Assembly (NCBI GenBank): GCA_003162555.1
Contig: PMNQ01000149.1
Location: 250-20,272 of the forward strand
DNA length: 20,023 bases
Direction of reading: 5' to 3'
Source of the DNA: Gammaproteobacteria bacterium
GTDB lineage: Bacteria > Pseudomonadota > Gammaproteobacteria > Steroidobacterales > Steroidobacteraceae
The notes beneath the pieces are model-generated. The model saw nothing but the letters and a program-made list of their open reading frames with translations. It searched no databases and was not told the origin of the DNA. A program made the translations under genes and the position numbers. Of this stretch, positions 9,109 to 16,881 are shown in pieces. Every line of letters begins with the position of its first letter. Positions within the stretch are counted from its first letter, which is position 1.

Positions 9109-10389
9109 TCAGACCTGTTCGAGCGCCTGGCGCAGGTCTTCGACCAGATCCTGCGCATCCTCGATGCCGACCGAAAGGCGGATCATCGACTCTGATATGC
9201 CGAGGCGTTGCCGCACCTCGGCAGGCACACCCGAGTGGGTCATGGCGGCGGGGTGACTGGCGAGACTTTCCGTGCCGCCGAGGCTCACCGCGAGCTTGAT
9301 CACGCTCAGCGCGTCGAGGCATCGGAACGCCGCCGCCTCCCCTCCCCGCACCTCGAACGAAAACGTCGAGCCGGCGGAGCGGCACTGGCGCTCGAAGACC
9401 GCACGACGTTTGTCACCAGGCTCGAGCAGGCCCAGGTAATTGACCGAGCTCACCTTCGGGTGCGTCTTCAGGAAGGCGGCCACCGTGTAAGCGTTGGTGC
9501 TGGCTCGCTCCATGCGCAGCTGCAGCGTCTCCATCGAGCGCAGCAGCATCCAGGAGGAATTGGGATCGAGCTGCGTGCCGATTGCGCCGCGCAGCAGCCT
9601 GATCGGCAGCATGTGCTCGTGGCTGCCGGATACGCCGCCCGCGACCAGGTCGGAATGCCCACCCACGTATTTGGTCAGCGAGTAGATGTTGAGGTCCGCG
9701 CCGCAGTTGAGCGGCTGCTGGTACACAGGGCCGAGCATCGTGTTATCGGTCGCCACCAATGGCCTATAGCCCTGGCGTCGCCCAATTTCGTCGGCGGTGG
9801 CGGCCATCAATGCGAGATCGACCAGCGAATTGGTGGGATTGGCGGGCGTCTCCGTCATGATCAGGCCAACTCGACCTTGGCTCATGGCTTGCGCGGAAGC
9901 CCTGTGAACATCCGTCCGCGAGAGACCATCAGTGAAGCCTACTGCGCGGATCCCATAGTTTGGCAGTGCCTTTGCTATCAGTGTCTCCGTACCGCCGTAG
10001 AGCGGCTGGCTGAACAGCAGCACGTCACCGGCCTTGAGATAGGCCAGCAGCGTGGTCGCAATCGCGGCGATACCCGAGGCGAACACGGCTGCGGATTCGG
10101 CCTCGTCCCACAACGCCAGCCGATCTTCGAGCACTTCGAGATTCGGATTGTTGAAGCGCGAGTAGACGAGTCCGCCGCGCTCGCCGTCAGGCAACGGTTT
10201 GCGACCGGAGGTGTAGTTGAAGAAGTCCTTGCCATCCTGCGCGGTGCGGAATACGAAGGTAGAGGTCAGGAACACGGGCGGCTTGAGCGCGCCTTCGGAC
10301 AGGTGCGGGTCGTACCCGAAGCCCATCATTTGCGTGACCGGCGAGAGCGTCCGCTTGCCCACCTTGCGTTTGTGATATGTGTCAGCCAT
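9109..10389 (-). CDS. Cystathionine gamma-synthase/lyase family PLP enzyme
   Basis: A 426-residue fold-type I PLP enzyme of the Cys/Met metabolism family (COG0626), which covers cystathionine gamma-synthase, cystathionine beta/gamma-lyase, methionine gamma-lyase and O-acylhomoserine sulfhydrylases. Visible residues: the YSR motif (Tyr76, Arg78) that contacts phosphate in the partner subunit, QPLYGGTET with the ring-stacking Tyr131, ATDNT with Asp215, and the Schiff-base Lys240 in YSLTKYVGGHSD. Methionine gamma-lyases usually read YGCT where this protein has YGGT, so a specialised methionine lyase is less likely, but the reaction cannot be fixed. ATG 10389 is preceded by GGGGGTG, a good ribosome-binding site; the TTG one codon earlier is unlikely. 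It follows the APC permease by 54 bases on the same strand, suggesting uptake and breakdown of an amino acid. Confidence 0.88.
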   Translation of the reverse strand: MADTYHKRKVGKRTLSPVTQMMGFGYDPHLSEGALKPPVFLTSTFVFRTAQDGKDFFNYTSGRKPLPDGERGGLVYSRFNNPNLEVLEDRLALWDEAESAAVFASGIAAIATTLLAYLKAGDVLLFSQPLYGGTETLIAKALPNYGIRAVGFTDGLSRTDVHRASAQAMSQGRVGLIMTETPANPTNSLVDLALMAATADEIGRRQGYRPLVATDNTMLGPVYQQPLNCGADLNIYSLTKYVGGHSDLVAGGVSGSHEHMLPIRLLRGAIGTQLDPNSSWMLLRSMETLQLRMERASTNAYTVAAFLKTHPKVSSVNYLGLLEPGDKRRAVFERQCRSAGSTFSFEVRGGEAAAFRCLDALSVIKLAVSLGGTESLASHPAAMTHSGVPAEVRQRLGISESMIRLSVGIEDAQDLVEDLRQALEQV

Positions 10390-10443
10390 CAATCACCCCC
10401 GCGCCCGCGCGCGCCGCTAGTGTGAGCCATCCGCGCTTCACTG

Positions 10444-11787
10444 TCAGCTTTCCTCAGGCGTGACGAACCGCATCGGCAGCAGCAACAACACGCCGACCAG
10501 CATGACGACGACGCCAGTAACGGCCCCGACCTTGACGTGTGCCAGGCTGCTGTAGAACACGTACACGCTGCCCAACACGAACGCCAGTGGCAACAGCGGG
10601 TAGAACGGCGCGTGATACGGCCGCCGCACCCGCGGGTAGCGACGCCGCAGGATGAAGAACGCCCCGCCGCTGAGCGCCAGGAAAAACCAGTACACCGGCG
10701 AGAGATAATCCACCATCGTCGCGAAGCCCTGGCGCGTGTAGGCGCCGAAACCGACCAGCGCCAGGGCCACGGCGCCGATCGCCAGGATCGCAGCCGGCGG
10801 TGTGCCGCGCACCACGTGCCAGCGGCCCAGGTGCTGCAGCGTCACGGTGTCGCGTGCCGCCGCGTAGGTGGTGCGCGCGCCCGCGATCAGCAAGGCGTTC
10901 AGTACCGTGATCGATGTGAGCGCAACCACCGTGACGATCAGCAGCTGGCCCGGCCTGCCAAACGCGCGCAGCATCAGCTCCGCGGCTGGCGCATCGGTGC
11001 TCGACAGGCCGGCAAGACCGAGCCCGCGCAACAGCGCCCAGTTGACCGCCAGATACAGCACCGTCACCGTCGACATGCCGAGCAGCAGCGCGCGTTTGAT
11101 GCCCCGCTCGCCATCGCGCATCTCGGCCGACAGCGTCGCGGCGTCGCTCCATCCGCCATAGGCGAGAAAGATGAACACCAGCGCCGTGCCAATGTGTGTA
11201 GCCGGGGCCGCACCGGGCGGATAGGCCGGATGTGCAGGCGGCAGGCCGAGCACGCTGATCCATGCGCCCGCGGCTGCGACACTGACGAGGCCGACCAGCA
11301 CGATGCTCATCAGCGCAACTTGAGTGTGTATGCCGAAGCGGATGCCGGCGAGGTTGACGCCGACCAGCAGTATGACGATCAGCGCAGCGAAGATCGCGCT
11401 GCCGTGCGCGCCCAGAGGTATCACCTGGCCGAGGTAGTCGCCGAACACATAGGCCAGCATCGCCATCGAACCGGTATGAATCACGGCGAACCGCGACCAC
11501 GCAAACAGGAATCCGAGGCGCGGCCCGTACGCCTTGTAGAGAAAGTAGTAGTCGCCACCGGCATCCGGAAAGGCCGCGGCCATTTCCGCGAAACACAGCG
11601 CGCCCGCCAGCGACATGGCGCCGCCGAAGGCCCAGGCCAGCAGCAATCCGCCGCTGGTCGAGACGTTTGCCGCCGCGATCGGCGTGGTCGAGAATATGCC
11701 GGCGCCGATCACCATGCCGACGCAGACCGAGACCGCATGCCAGACCGACAGTTGGCGGCGTGGCTTTCCGTGCTTCGAATCGTTCAT
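10444..11787 (-). CDS. APC family amino-acid permease
   Basis: A 447-residue inner-membrane protein with about 12 hydrophobic segments. TM1 carries the amino acid/polyamine/organocation signature GMVIGAGIFSTTP, the unwound helix that binds the substrate amino and carboxyl groups, and the loop after TM2 has FAEMAAAFPDAGGDYYFL, close to the LAT-type P-x-x-GG-x-Y-x-Y motif. Members import or exchange amino acids with protons; the exact substrate is unknown. It is the first gene of a leftward run with the PLP enzyme, AMP nucleosidase and S41 peptidase, and is divergent from TonB receptor 2. Three CAGGTCNTAGC repeats begin 23 bases upstream of its ATG, so it may be controlled there. No clear ribosome-binding site is seen. 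Confidence 0.9.
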   Translation of the reverse strand: MNDSKHGKPRRQLSVWHAVSVCVGMVIGAGIFSTTPIAAANVSTSGGLLLAWAFGGAMSLAGALCFAEMAAAFPDAGGDYYFLYKAYGPRLGFLFAWSRFAVIHTGSMAMLAYVFGDYLGQVIPLGAHGSAIFAALIVILLVGVNLAGIRFGIHTQVALMSIVLVGLVSVAAAGAWISVLGLPPAHPAYPPGAAPATHIGTALVFIFLAYGGWSDAATLSAEMRDGERGIKRALLLGMSTVTVLYLAVNWALLRGLGLAGLSSTDAPAAELMLRAFGRPGQLLIVTVVALTSITVLNALLIAGARTTYAAARDTVTLQHLGRWHVVRGTPPAAILAIGAVALALVGFGAYTRQGFATMVDYLSPVYWFFLALSGGAFFILRRRYPRVRRPYHAPFYPLLPLAFVLGSVYVFYSSLAHVKVGAVTGVVVMLVGVLLLLPMRFVTPEES

Positions 11788-11809
11788 GCTGTCACTGGCG
11801 TCGCTGCAT

Positions 11810-11850
11810 CAGGTCGTAGCCACATCAGGTCATAGCCAACAGGTCTTAGC
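11810..11850. repeat. Three CAGGTCNTAGC direct repeats in a divergent intergenic region
   Basis: CAGGTCGTAGC (11810-11820), CAGGTCATAGC (11826-11836) and CAGGTCTTAGC (11840-11850) differ only at the sixth-to-seventh-base junction position N. The first two sit in a 16-bp tandem unit (GCATCAGGTCGTAGCC, ACATCAGGTCATAGCC) and the third is 14 bases on. They lie between the permease start (11787) and TonB receptor 2 start (11938). They may be regulator-binding sites or a small slippage expansion. Confidence 0.8.
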
Positions 11851-11921
11851 GCCGCAACACCCGTAGTTGTAAAATTCTGCATGCAAGGGCTGCCCTCAGT
11901 ATAGGGCAATAACAGCCCGGT

Positions 11922-11929
11922 AGAGGGAG
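11922..11929 (+). promoter_or_regulatory. Ribosome-binding site that fixes the start of TonB receptor 2
   Basis: AGAGGGAG ends 8 bases before ATG 11938. The in-frame GTG at 11929 overlaps this element and so cannot be the start. The ATG is followed directly by a signal peptide. Confidence 0.75.
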
Positions 11930-11937
11930 TGACAAGA

Positions 11938-14397
11938 ATGAGACCAACCATCTTCGCCGCAGTGGCGATCGGAATGCTGTCCGCCGGCTACGGCTCGTAC
12001 GCGCGCGCCGCCACTGACGCGCCCACCGCGGCGGCAACAGGCACTGGCGACAAGCTCGACGAAATCATCGTCACTGGAACACGCGTCAAGGGACGCACGG
12101 TGCTCGACTCGCCGGTGCCCGTCGATGTGCTCTCCGCGCATGACATCGCTCACACCGGCGCGGTAGCTGGTGAACTCGGCCAGGCGCTGCAGTCGCTTGC
12201 GCCCTCGTTCAACTTCCCGCGCCAGTCGAACTCCGGTGGATCCGATCACGTGCGCGCCGCGCAGCTGCGCGGCATGAGTCCCGACCAGGTGCTGGTGCTC
12301 GTCAATGGCAAGCGCCGCCACACTTCGGCGATCGTGAATCTCGAATCGAAGATCGGCAAAGGCACGACTCCGGTCGATTTCAATTCCATTCCGCTCAATG
12401 CCATCAAACGCATCGAGGTGTTGCGTGACGGCGCCGGCGCGCAGTACGGGTCGGATGCGATCGCCGGCGTGATCAACATTATCCTCGACGACAGCCCCAC
12501 AGCCGGCGAAGCCAGCGTCAGCTACGGCGAGAACATCACATCGTTCAAGCCCACCAACCAGAAGCTGCGCGATGGCCAGACCACGGTCGCGCAGCTCAAG
12601 CAGGGCTTCGCGCTCGGCGGAGGTTTTATCGATGTCGGCGCCGAGTTCCGCCATCGCGGCAGCACCAATCGCGCCGGCTTCGATGGCGGCGGCTTCTTCA
12701 TCTCCGACAGCGAAACGCCGGCCAACGACGCCACGCTCGGCCAGCGCAACTTTGCGCCCGGCGATGGCGACGCCAAGGACAAGGACATCTGGTACAACCT
12801 GCGCCTGCCGCTCGCGAGTGGCGCCGAGTTCTATTCCTTCGCGACCTACGACCATCGCGATTCATTGGGCGCGGCTTTCTTCCGCTACCCCGACAGCCCC
12901 GCCACCCAGATCAGCGTCTATCCCAACGGGTATCGCCCGCAAACCACCGGCCTCAACAAGGATCTGTCAATCGTCGGCGGACTGAGCGGCAAAACCTCGG
13001 TGTGGTCATGGGACAGCAGCCTGACTTTCGGTCAGAACAAATTCGACTATGGCCTGCAGCATTCGCTCAATGCTTCGCTGGGGCCCACCAGCCCGACCAC
13101 GTTCAGGATTGGCGATTTCAAATTCGACCAGCTGACGCTCAATCTCGATGCCACGCGGCAGATCGATGCTGGCATGAGCCAGCCGCTGGATCTCGCGGTG
13201 GGCGCCGAGTACCGCCACGAGAAATACCGGACTGGCGCCGGTGATCCCGCTTCTTACGCGGCCGGACCGTTCACCGATTTTTACGCGGGCGCGCAGGCCG
13301 GTCCTGGCCTGACGCCGGCAGACCAGGCGAACGTATCGCGCACTGTCGGCAGCGTCTATGGCGACCTCTCGCTGCATCCGTCCAATGCCTTCCTCGTTGA
13401 TCTGGCCGGGCGCTTTGAGCACTACGATGATTTTGGCAACGCGGTAGCCGGAAAGCTCAGCGGTATCTACAAGCTGACGCCTGCCTTTGCGCTGCGCGGC
13501 GCGGTGTCCAACAGTTTCCGCGCTCCCTCGCTGAGCCAGGTTTCATACAAGCTGACCTCGACGAGCTTCGGCGACGGTGGCGCGCTGACGCAAATCCTGA
13601 CGCTGCCCGTGTCCAGTCCGATCGCGCGCGCTCTCGGAGCGCAGGATCTGAAGGCCGAGAAGTCGGTCAATCTGAGTGGCGGCTTCACGCTGCAGGCCGG
13701 CGAGCAATTCAGCCTGACGGCGGATTACTTCCATATCCGCGTCAAGGACCGCATCACGATCTCCGAGCGCCTGCAGAGCGATGCGCTCACCGCCCTGCTC
13801 CAGTCGCAGTTTGGCCTGACCGGTGTCGAAGGCGTCAACTTCTTCACCAACGCCGTGGATACCAGGACCGACGGCCTGGACCTGGTCGCCAACTACCGAT
13901 TCGCGCTGGGGCGCGGCACGTTCAAGCTGACCGGCGCCTACTCCTACGCCAGGACCAGGATCGATGGCGTTGCGGCGACGCCTGCGCAGCTGGCGGCACT
14001 CGATATCACCACCGCGCTGGTCGGTCTCGAGGAGCGCAACACGCTCGAAGATGCAGCGCCGAAGAACAAGGCAATCCTGACCGCCGAGTGGAGCGATCCG
14101 CACTGGTCGCTGCTGAGTCGAGTGACGCGCTATGGCAGCGCGACGCGGGTGTTCGATTTCGGCGGCGGATTCGTGCCCACGCAGACCTACTCGGCCAAGT
14201 CGCAACTCGACCTGGAAGCGGAATACAAATTCACCTCGCACCTGTCGCTGGCGCTGGGCGCTGACAACGTGCTGGACCAGTACCCGGACCTGTCCAGCGA
14301 CGACATCAACTACATCGGCAATTTTCCGTACGACGTGCTCTCGCCGATCGGCATGAACGGCGCGTTCTATTACGCGCGCGTAGGTGTGAGCTATTGA
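11938..14397 (+). CDS. TonB-dependent outer-membrane receptor 2
   Basis: An 819-residue outer-membrane importer, unlike receptor 1 in detail. The signal peptide covers residues 1-24 (ARA cleavage). TonB box LDEIIVTGTRVK lies at 40-51. The plug holds LRGMSPDQVLVLVNGKRRHT (110-129) and RIEVLRDGAGAQYGSDAIAG (158-177), then NIIL, all standard. The barrel ends in VGVSY with a terminal Tyr. The long-plug subfamily with LVNGKRRHTSAIVN is common in Sphingomonadales and Xanthomonadales, and its ligands are mostly unknown. It is divergent from the APC permease/PLP enzyme run, which suggests that the receptor brings in the compound, or a peptide or conjugate of it, that those proteins handle. This is an inference from position only. 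Confidence 0.93.
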   Translation: MRPTIFAAVAIGMLSAGYGSYARAATDAPTAAATGTGDKLDEIIVTGTRVKGRTVLDSPVPVDVLSAHDIAHTGAVAGELGQALQSLAPSFNFPRQSNSGGSDHVRAAQLRGMSPDQVLVLVNGKRRHTSAIVNLESKIGKGTTPVDFNSIPLNAIKRIEVLRDGAGAQYGSDAIAGVINIILDDSPTAGEASVSYGENITSFKPTNQKLRDGQTTVAQLKQGFALGGGFIDVGAEFRHRGSTNRAGFDGGGFFISDSETPANDATLGQRNFAPGDGDAKDKDIWYNLRLPLASGAEFYSFATYDHRDSLGAAFFRYPDSPATQISVYPNGYRPQTTGLNKDLSIVGGLSGKTSVWSWDSSLTFGQNKFDYGLQHSLNASLGPTSPTTFRIGDFKFDQLTLNLDATRQIDAGMSQPLDLAVGAEYRHEKYRTGAGDPASYAAGPFTDFYAGAQAGPGLTPADQANVSRTVGSVYGDLSLHPSNAFLVDLAGRFEHYDDFGNAVAGKLSGIYKLTPAFALRGAVSNSFRAPSLSQVSYKLTSTSFGDGGALTQILTLPVSSPIARALGAQDLKAEKSVNLSGGFTLQAGEQFSLTADYFHIRVKDRITISERLQSDALTALLQSQFGLTGVEGVNFFTNAVDTRTDGLDLVANYRFALGRGTFKLTGAYSYARTRIDGVAATPAQLAALDITTALVGLEERNTLEDAAPKNKAILTAEWSDPHWSLLSRVTRYGSATRVFDFGGGFVPTQTYSAKSQLDLEAEYKFTSHLSLALGADNVLDQYPDLSSDDINYIGNFPYDVLSPIGMNGAFYYARVGVSY

Positions 14398-14428
14398 GGG
14401 CCTGAACTTTTGACGGGGTACTGACCGG

Positions 14429-14935
14429 TCAGCTGACAAAGCGCTCGACCAGCCACAGCTCGTAGCTGATCAGCACCACGTACAGACAGGCCGTGCCGAC
14501 CAGGATCGGACCGGCCAACAGCCGGCCAAACGTCGGCACGCGTGTCAGCGTCACCAGTACGGTCACCGCTGCCGCGGTGAGCGCCAGCTTCAGGAACGCA
14601 AAGCTGTGACCGCTGCCGACCACCAGCGGCGCCATCACCGGATTGACCTCGATCGCCCCGTGGTGCACCAGTACCAGCGTCAGGAAAGTGTCGGCCATCG
14701 ACAGCAGCAGCACCAGGAGCGCTGCCGCAAACCATTGCGGCGCGTGCCAGTCTATCGAGCCAGGCCGGACTGGTTCAGTGCGGCGCAGATTGCGCCGGCG
14801 CGCTTGCCAGCCGCCGGTGAACAACGCGTGCAAGGTACGCGAGCGGCGTTCGGCCCGATTGCGCCGCTCGCCTGTTGCGGTTGCGTGCTGGTCGGATGTG
14901 GGCCCGTCGGATGTGGGCCCGTCGGATGTTGTCAC
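14429..14935 (-). CDS. DUF5658-like small membrane protein
   Basis: A 168-residue protein with a hydrophilic, Arg-rich N-terminal region (about 1-65) and three hydrophobic segments: about 68-92, 107-128 and 135-158. The core LLSMADTFLTLVLVHHGAIE then NPVMAP resembles the DUF5658 family (short membrane proteins with an Asp-x-x-x-T helix and an E-x-NP motif); function unknown. The start is GTG at 14935, only 8 bases after the stop of the EAL gene, and no ATG exists before the first membrane helix. The N-terminus contains three TSDGP-type repeats from a 15-bp DNA repeat. Co-transcription with the EAL protein suggests a membrane partner, but this is unproven. Confidence 0.72.
   Translation of the reverse strand: MTTSDGPTSDGPTSDQHATATGERRNRAERRSRTLHALFTGGWQARRRNLRRTEPVRPGSIDWHAPQWFAAALLVLLLSMADTFLTLVLVHHGAIEVNPVMAPLVVGSGHSFAFLKLALTAAAVTVLVTLTRVPTFGRLLAGPILVGTACLYVVLISYELWLVERFVS
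14891..14935. repeat. 15-bp tandem repeat within the DUF5658-like gene
   Basis: GTCGGATGTGGGCCC occurs exactly twice (14891-14905, 14906-14920), followed by a partial third copy starting GTCGGATGT at 14921. On the coding strand it gives repeated Thr-Ser-Asp-Gly-Pro at the very N-terminus. The unit is a multiple of three, so copy-number change would keep the frame. Confidence 0.92.
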
Positions 14936-14943
14936 GCGGCCCG

Positions 14944-16305
14944 TCAGCCGGTGGCGGCGAGACGGGGCTCCGCGTCAACCGGCATTTCGCCGTAATGCGG
15001 GTCGACAATCTGCCGCTCGACACGCAATTCGCGCTGCGCGTCGATGGCTTCGAGCGGCGCGGGAGCGCTGGTGCCGAAGCCCTGCACGAAATCGACGCCC
15101 AGCGCCTGCAGCAGCGCCTGGGACTTCTCGCACTCGACGTTCTTGGCGACCACGTGTACGCCAGCCACGCGCGCCGCCTGTGCAATGGCCGCGACGCGCG
15201 CCTGGTGGCCGCGATCATTGACGAGATCGTGCGTGACCTGCGGATCCAGCTTGATCAGCCGCACGCCCGGCTGCATCAGGAAATCCACGCCGGTGTCGCC
15301 GAGCACGAAATTGTCGATGACGACGCCGGCACCGGCCTGTTCGAGCTGGGAGGCCAGATGCGCGAAGTATTGCGGCTCACGCCGGCAGAATTCGTATTGC
15401 GCCTCGAAGGCGATCAGCCCGCGCGGCAACTGCGCTTTTTCCAGGCACAGGCGCACGAAGGTGAGGAAGTTGGCGTCGCTGAGCGACCCGGTCGTCAGGT
15501 TGACTGAAAACTGCGCCGGTTCGCCCGACCAGATTTCCGAACGTTGCGCCAGCCAGACCAGCAGTTCGCCGACCACACGCCGGTCGAGCACGGCCCCGAG
15601 GCCGAGCGCCTCGGCGCCACGGATGAGTTCCTGCGGCGCCGAATCGGACACCGGATGCCCGGCCGCGCGCATCAGGATCTCGTAGCGCCGGATGCGGGTC
15701 GCGGACTGGATCGGTATCAGATGCTGCGCGTGCAGCTCGATGTCGAAGGCGCGGAGCCGTTCCAGATAGCGGTCGGCCTCGACGTCATTGACGCGCGGTC
15801 CGCCTTCAAGCATGGCGACCAGTTGCGGAGCCTTCATCTCGGCCGTCGAAGAGGTGTTGCCGATGGCCAATCCCTGCGCGCCGCAACCCAGCGTGGCGCC
15901 CCATTCGCGCACCGCGCGCACCACCGGTATCGGCAGGTCCGGCGCAGCAGTGCCTTTGCCGCGCAGCCAGCGGTCATCGACCACCAGCATCACAAAACCG
16001 AGGAAGGGATGGAAATCATCTTCCGCCCGCAGCAGCAGCGCGGTGCGGTCGCGGTGCAGCGGATGATTCACGCGTGCCGGCGCGCCCTTGCCGACGAAAC
16101 TCTCGACCGCCACGCGGATCGCTTCGCGCTCAGCCGGTCCCAGCACGTCGCCCTGCTGCCAATAAATGTTGCCGGCGGCGTCGTGCAACGACACCCACTT
16201 GGCCCAAAGCAGCGGGAGGGAGGCCACGATCCGCTGCCCGAGCGTGCAGGCCTGCATGGGCGGACGCGAGGATTTCAGGGAGATCGGCGTTACGGGCAGG
16301 GACAT
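14944..16305 (-). CDS. EAL-domain protein with a degenerate active site
   Basis: A 453-residue cytoplasmic protein: an N-terminal region (about 20-185) of unknown fold, probably a sensor, and a C-terminal EAL domain (about 186-420). Active EAL domains cut cyclic di-GMP. Positions matching the known metal and catalytic set: Glu209 (YEIL), Asn269 (SVNL), Glu301 (FEAQ), Asp331, Lys352 (LIKLD) and Gln408 (VQGF) are present. However, the second Asp of DDFG is Asn332 (DNFV), and the general-base Glu of AEGVE is Lys388 (AKNVE). The spacing agrees exactly with canonical domains, so the substitutions are real and not misalignment. It probably binds c-di-GMP or another protein rather than cleaving. ATG 16305 lacks a good ribosome-binding site; the frame is open upstream to a TTG at 16365. 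It is followed 8 bases later by the DUF5658-like gene. Confidence 0.85.
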   Translation of the reverse strand: MSLPVTPISLKSSRPPMQACTLGQRIVASLPLLWAKWVSLHDAAGNIYWQQGDVLGPAEREAIRVAVESFVGKGAPARVNHPLHRDRTALLLRAEDDFHPFLGFVMLVVDDRWLRGKGTAAPDLPIPVVRAVREWGATLGCGAQGLAIGNTSSTAEMKAPQLVAMLEGGPRVNDVEADRYLERLRAFDIELHAQHLIPIQSATRIRRYEILMRAAGHPVSDSAPQELIRGAEALGLGAVLDRRVVGELLVWLAQRSEIWSGEPAQFSVNLTTGSLSDANFLTFVRLCLEKAQLPRGLIAFEAQYEFCRREPQYFAHLASQLEQAGAGVVIDNFVLGDTGVDFLMQPGVRLIKLDPQVTHDLVNDRGHQARVAAIAQAARVAGVHVVAKNVECEKSQALLQALGVDFVQGFGTSAPAPLEAIDAQRELRVERQIVDPHYGEMPVDAEPRLAATG

Positions 16306-16395
16306 AAAGCGGAAAGTAGCGCAGCCGTGGCTGCGCGGTCTGTGACAGGGGTCGCCAGTTCGCAACGCCGTGCGCCTGAGCGCTGCGGATCCCTG

Positions 16396-16878
16396 TTATA
16401 GCGGCTCGAAACAGTTCAATTCGAGGTTCTTGCGCACCCGATCGGCTGGAAAAACCGTGCCATTGGCGACCACATAGACGCCCGCTGAACATAATTGGAC
16501 CGCCCCGAAAGCGAGCCCGAGGTTGAAAGCGGCGTCGCTGTCGCTGAAGCGGCCCGGCTGCAGGGCGCCGGTCAGCACGATGGTCTTGGCGTCGATGCCG
16601 CCGAGCGAGCGGGCCGTGGCGACCATGGTATCCGTGCCATGCGTGATCAGTATCCGCGCAGCCGGGCAGGCCTGGACTGCGGCCCGTACGATTTGCCGGT
16701 CCTCCTCGGTCATCTCCAGACTGTCCTTGCGCAATAATTCAGTGATGGTCGGCATCTCCGGGAGCCGTGCGTGCACCAGCAGTTCGCGCACCATCGGCGA
16801 GCCGACGTGATAATTCCCCTTGGCGTCGAAGTACACCTTGTCGATCGTGCCGCCGGTCGTGAATATCGCGATTTGCAT
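16396..16878 (-). CDS. Single-domain asparaginase-like protein
   Basis: A 160-residue protein equivalent to only the N-terminal domain of type I/II L-asparaginases (usually about 330 residues). The catalytic set is present: Thr8 in TTGGTID, Thr82 and Asp83 in HGTDTM, and Lys98 in KTIVLTGALQP, with Ser53 in DSLEMTEED near the substrate-binding Ser position. The C-terminal domain that completes the active site across the dimer is missing. The stop codon is clean and the next gene follows, so this is a genuine short family member, not a truncation seen here. It may hydrolyse asparagine or a related amide, or have lost activity. A GAGGAT ribosome-binding site lies inside the MATE gene end, 3 bases separate the two genes, and no signal peptide is seen. 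Confidence 0.85.
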   Translation of the reverse strand: MQIAIFTTGGTIDKVYFDAKGNYHVGSPMVRELLVHARLPEMPTITELLRKDSLEMTEEDRQIVRAAVQACPAARILITHGTDTMVATARSLGGIDAKTIVLTGALQPGRFSDSDAAFNLGLAFGAVQLCSAGVYVVANGTVFPADRVRKNLELNCFEPL

Positions 16879-16881
16879 GGT

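Noticed and set aside
9208..11835. Two long plus-strand frames (9208-10425 and 10537-11835) opposite the PLP enzyme and permease
   Set aside because: Both have Arg/His/Gln-rich composition without motifs and lie entirely antisense to well-supported genes.
14421..14432. Perfect palindrome CTGACCGGTCAG
   Set aside because: It lies at the stop codon of the DUF5658-like gene, between convergent genes, without a loop or T-run; 12-base palindromes occur by chance in GC-rich DNA.
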